NCBI GenBank assembly: GCA_947493695.1
Contig: CANLSF010000001.1
Coordinates: 1,054,001 to 1,118,000, forward strand
DNA length: 64,000 bases
Source: an uncultured Kiloniellaceae bacterium
GTDB taxonomy: Bacteria; Pseudomonadota; Alphaproteobacteria; Kiloniellales; Kiloniellaceae
Direction of reading: 5' to 3'
Shown here piece after piece: positions 61,693 to 64,000 of the stretch. Both the position numbers and the translations under genes were made by a program. The notes beneath the pieces were generated by a model that did not search any database, had not been told where the DNA came from, and saw only the letters and a list, made by a program, of their open reading frames with translations. Position 1 is the stretch's first letter; every line of letters starts with the position of its first letter.

Positions 61693-63183
61693 TTATGCCT
61701 GTTCCACGACTTCGGCGGGATCCAGAGGGTAGATTGGGCGGCGGATGTTCTCGTAGGTGAGGATCGAATTGTCTGAGGTCGTGACGCCCTGGCCATCGAG
61801 AGTGTAGGTCGCCTTTGCCAGAGGGGCGAAACCTGCACGGTAATGAATGCGCGATTTGAGCAGGATGTAGCGGCAGGCCAGCGGGTCGATCCCGTTCTCA
61901 GAGAGAATACCGCTGTCCCAGGGTTCGTGATGTACCGAGGTTACGACGATCTTCACACCGCCGGTTTCGAAGACGGCGGTCGGACCGGTGTTGACCTCGA
62001 CCCCGGTGTACATGGGGCCCCGCACGATCCAGCGGCCATCGGTGACTTTGAAGACCTTGCCGGTCAGGCGCAAAGGCTGCCCTTCCAGCTCGAGCGACGG
62101 CATCGCGATCTTGCCGCCGAGATCGATGGTGATTTCGGTACCTTCGCCTGCTGCGTGCATCTTCGCAGCTGCTTCCGGATCAAAGACGGTGGCGACCGCA
62201 ACACCCTGCAGTCCAGTGTCGATGACGGACTTGATGACGGTCATGACGTCTGAGGTTCCGCCGGAGCCCACATTGTCTGCATGATCGAGCAGCACGATGG
62301 GTGCGACGTTGCGTTCCTTTGCGTCCTTGAGTGCAGTAAGGATCGGACGATGCTCATAAACAAGGCCTTCATGCACGGACCAGATGTGATCGAGCAAACG
62401 GTCGCGACAGGCCTCGGCTGCGGCCAGGTCGCCGTCAGCGACCGTTACGACCGATGCGCCCGCATGTTCCACATCCACCATGGGGAAGCCACCAAACACG
62501 GTCGCCGCCAGGATTGGCGACTGCGCTTCTTCACTGCGGGTTGCCGCTTGGAGCGACTTCATCGGTTCGTCGTCGCTTCCCATGCATAGCGTCTGAGCAA
62601 GCACCGGTGCCGGGCCCCAGGTCATAACCGGATTGGCGCGGCCTTCGATCTTGTCCCAAAGGACCTCGGCGATCTGTTTTCCGACCTCGTACATATCGGT
62701 GTGAGGATAGGATTTGTAACCGATCATGACATCGCAATTGGCAACCATTGCCTCGGTCAGATTGGTGTGCATATCCAGCGTTACGGCAATCGGCATATCA
62801 GGTGCGATTTCCCGGATGCGTTGCAGCAGATGACCTTCGCCATCGGGCAGGTGCTCGGCGGTCATTGCACCGTGCAGATCCAGAAAGACGGCATCGATAT
62901 CGCCGGCTTCAATCGGTGCCAGAATCCATCCCACGAGGGTCTCGTAAGCTTCGCGTTCGACCAGTCCGCTGGGCATGGCCTCCGCCGCAACCGGAGTCAC
63001 CAATTCGGCGCCGTGCTGCTCGGCAAGCTCGATGTAGGCGGCTATTGGCATGTTGGTGCCTCGATAAGCATCAAGAACTGCTTCATTTCGATGCAATCCC
63101 CAGGCTTCGAAGCGCGCGAGATTCGTTTTAACCGGAGAGAAGGAATTTGTTTCGTGCTTCATCATGGCGGTCAGGATTCGCAT
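61693..63183 (-). CDS. M81-family metallopeptidase-like protein (MlrC/DUF1485), second copy
   Basis: 496 aa from ATG 63183 (MRILTAMMKHETNSFSPVKTNL), supported by GAGGGCG upstream; the track's 28 extra residues have no support. Motifs parallel those of the neighbouring copy: KHETNSFSP, IDAVFLDLHGAMTAEHLPDGEG, PIAVTLDMHTNLTEAM, GYKSYPHTDMYEVG and LDHADNVGSGGTSDVMTVI. The metal ligands expected for the family (HETN, DxH, H of YPHTD) are all present. It is divergent from the ABC transporter binding-protein gene. Substrate unknown. Confidence 0.88.
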   Translation of the reverse strand: MRILTAMMKHETNSFSPVKTNLARFEAWGLHRNEAVLDAYRGTNMPIAAYIELAEQHGAELVTPVAAEAMPSGLVEREAYETLVGWILAPIEAGDIDAVFLDLHGAMTAEHLPDGEGHLLQRIREIAPDMPIAVTLDMHTNLTEAMVANCDVMIGYKSYPHTDMYEVGKQIAEVLWDKIEGRANPVMTWGPAPVLAQTLCMGSDDEPMKSLQAATRSEEAQSPILAATVFGGFPMVDVEHAGASVVTVADGDLAAAEACRDRLLDHIWSVHEGLVYEHRPILTALKDAKERNVAPIVLLDHADNVGSGGTSDVMTVIKSVIDTGLQGVAVATVFDPEAAAKMHAAGEGTEITIDLGGKIAMPSLELEGQPLRLTGKVFKVTDGRWIVRGPMYTGVEVNTGPTAVFETGGVKIVVTSVHHEPWDSGILSENGIDPLACRYILLKSRIHYRAGFAPLAKATYTLDGQGVTTSDNSILTYENIRRPIYPLDPAEVVEQA

Positions 63184-63384
63184 TAACGCCCTCGTTTTCG
63201 GTGGTTTTCTCTGGCTGAAATTAGGGTGTTGGCGAAGAGACTTTCGGTCAAGCGCAAAAAACGGCATTGACTCTGCATTAGCTTAGCTCCGTACAATTGG
63301 GGCAATCACGATGTCTTTTTCTGAAATTAAAAAATCAAAATAGCTGGGCAATTTTGAACCCGGCTGAAACAGGAGACCAGGAAG

Positions 63385-64000
63385 ATGTTACGTTGGACAA
63401 AACGACAATTCTTAACGGCTGCCGCCCTTGTGCTGCCCCTCTCGATGGGCGCTGCACAGGCTGTGACTCCGGCTGCGGCTGAGACGGTTTTGCGTGTAAT
63501 TCCGCATGCAGACCTCAAAAACTTGGACCCCATCTGGACCACGGCCTACATCTCGCGCAACCATGGCTATCTTATCTACGATACGCTGTTCGCGATGGAC
63601 GAATCTTTCACGCCGCAGCCACAGATGGTCGACACCTGGAATGTGTCAGATGACAAGCTGACCTGGACCTTCAAGCTGCGCGACGGTTTGAAGTGGCATG
63701 ATGGGGCAGACGTCACCGCTACCGATGTTGTTGCTTCTCTGGATCGCTGGGGCAAACGGGACGGCATGGGCCAGCAGCTTTTTGAGGCAATGGAGAGTCT
63801 GACCGCTTCAGATGCCAAGACCTTCGTCATGAAGTTCAACGAGCCCTATGGCCTTGTGCTCGAATCCATCGGCAAGATTTCGTCGAACGTTCCTTTCATG
63901 ATGCCTGAGCGGATCGCGAAGACGGATCCCTTCAAGCAGATTGAAGAATACATCGGCTCCGGCCCCTTCATGTTCAAAAAGGACGAGTGGGTTCCGGGCT
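63385..64000 (+). CDS. ABC transporter substrate-binding protein, family 5 (5' part, cut by window edge)
   Basis: Not in the ORF track because it is truncated. Open from ATG 63385 to the window end (205 codons) with AGGAAG just upstream. A signal peptide (MLRWTKRQFLTAAALVLPLS...AQA) is followed by ETVLRVIPHADLKNLDPIWT, YLIYDTLFAMDESFTPQPQM, TWTFKLRDGLKWHDGADVTA and EEYIGSGPFMFKKDEW, standard for SBP_bac_5 (dipeptide/oligopeptide/nickel-type). It should be a periplasmic binding protein. Its position next to two MlrC genes suggests a peptide-like or amide substrate that they then process. Confidence 0.92.
   Translation, partial: MLRWTKRQFLTAAALVLPLSMGAAQAVTPAAAETVLRVIPHADLKNLDPIWTTAYISRNHGYLIYDTLFAMDESFTPQPQMVDTWNVSDDKLTWTFKLRDGLKWHDGADVTATDVVASLDRWGKRDGMGQQLFEAMESLTASDAKTFVMKFNEPYGLVLESIGKISSNVPFMMPERIAKTDPFKQIEEYIGSGPFMFKKDEWVPG

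Overview
The window looks like chromosomal DNA of a moderately GC-rich, free-living alphaproteobacterium, possibly a Rhodospirillales-type environmental or marine lineage. This is inferred from protein style and gene content; no rRNA is present to settle it. About two thirds of the window (1-49 kb) is a very complete exosortase A (XrtA)/PEP-CTERM exopolysaccharide and protein-sorting locus. The last third (49-64 kb) is a purine (urate/allantoin) degradation cluster followed by two MlrC-family genes and the start of a peptide-type ABC transporter.

Layout. 1-264: 5' end of an XrtA-associated O-glycosylation ligase (minus strand, cut by the window edge). 0.65-4.0 kb: small membrane ORF, GT2, GtrA-like flippase and GT39 membrane glycosyltransferase. 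4.2-16.3 kb: core XrtA operon (outer-membrane export lipoprotein, chain-length protein, BY-kinase, ExeA-like ATPase, polysaccharide deacetylase, FemAB-like protein, GT4, exosortase A-EpsI fusion, asparagine-synthase-like amidotransferase). 16.6-22.8 kb: priming sugar transferase and four GT4-like glycosyltransferases. 23.0-29 kb: exosortase-associated acyltransferase facing a DUF1302 / lipoprotein-sorting-like / RND trio. 29.1-37.7 kb: PrsR-PrsK two-component system, an FAD oxidoreductase and the TPR protein PrsT. 37.9-43.7 kb: YdcF-like protein, a secreted beta-helix protein with a C-terminal winged-helix-like domain, and three tandem THxN-type PEP-CTERM proteins. 44.5-49.1 kb: ManC, a small membrane ORF, an abnormal tRNA-like sequence, GalE and a second acyltransferase.

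How it works together. ManC, GalE and the priming transferase supply and load sugars; the glycosyltransferases extend the chain; the BY-kinase, chain-length protein and export lipoprotein move it out. Exosortase A processes PEP-CTERM proteins. PrsK/PrsR (PrsR is a sigma-54 activator) should switch on the PEP-CTERM genes. All three of these genes carry a near-consensus sigma-54 promoter and, at an almost fixed distance (63-64 bp), a shared 17-bp dyad (TGTAARGnnnRYCGACA) that is a strong candidate PrsR site.

The catabolic part encodes PuuD (urate oxidation), two OHCU-decarboxylase paralogues (one with the catalytic His replaced by Pro), PuuE allantoinase, allantoicase, two AllA-type ureidoglycolate lyases, a LysR regulator and a TetR regulator with a clear double operator. 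The most unusual items are the beta-helix/winged-helix exported protein, the sigma-54/UAS architecture, the tRNA-like sequence at 46.34-46.41 kb and the active-site-altered UraD paralogue.
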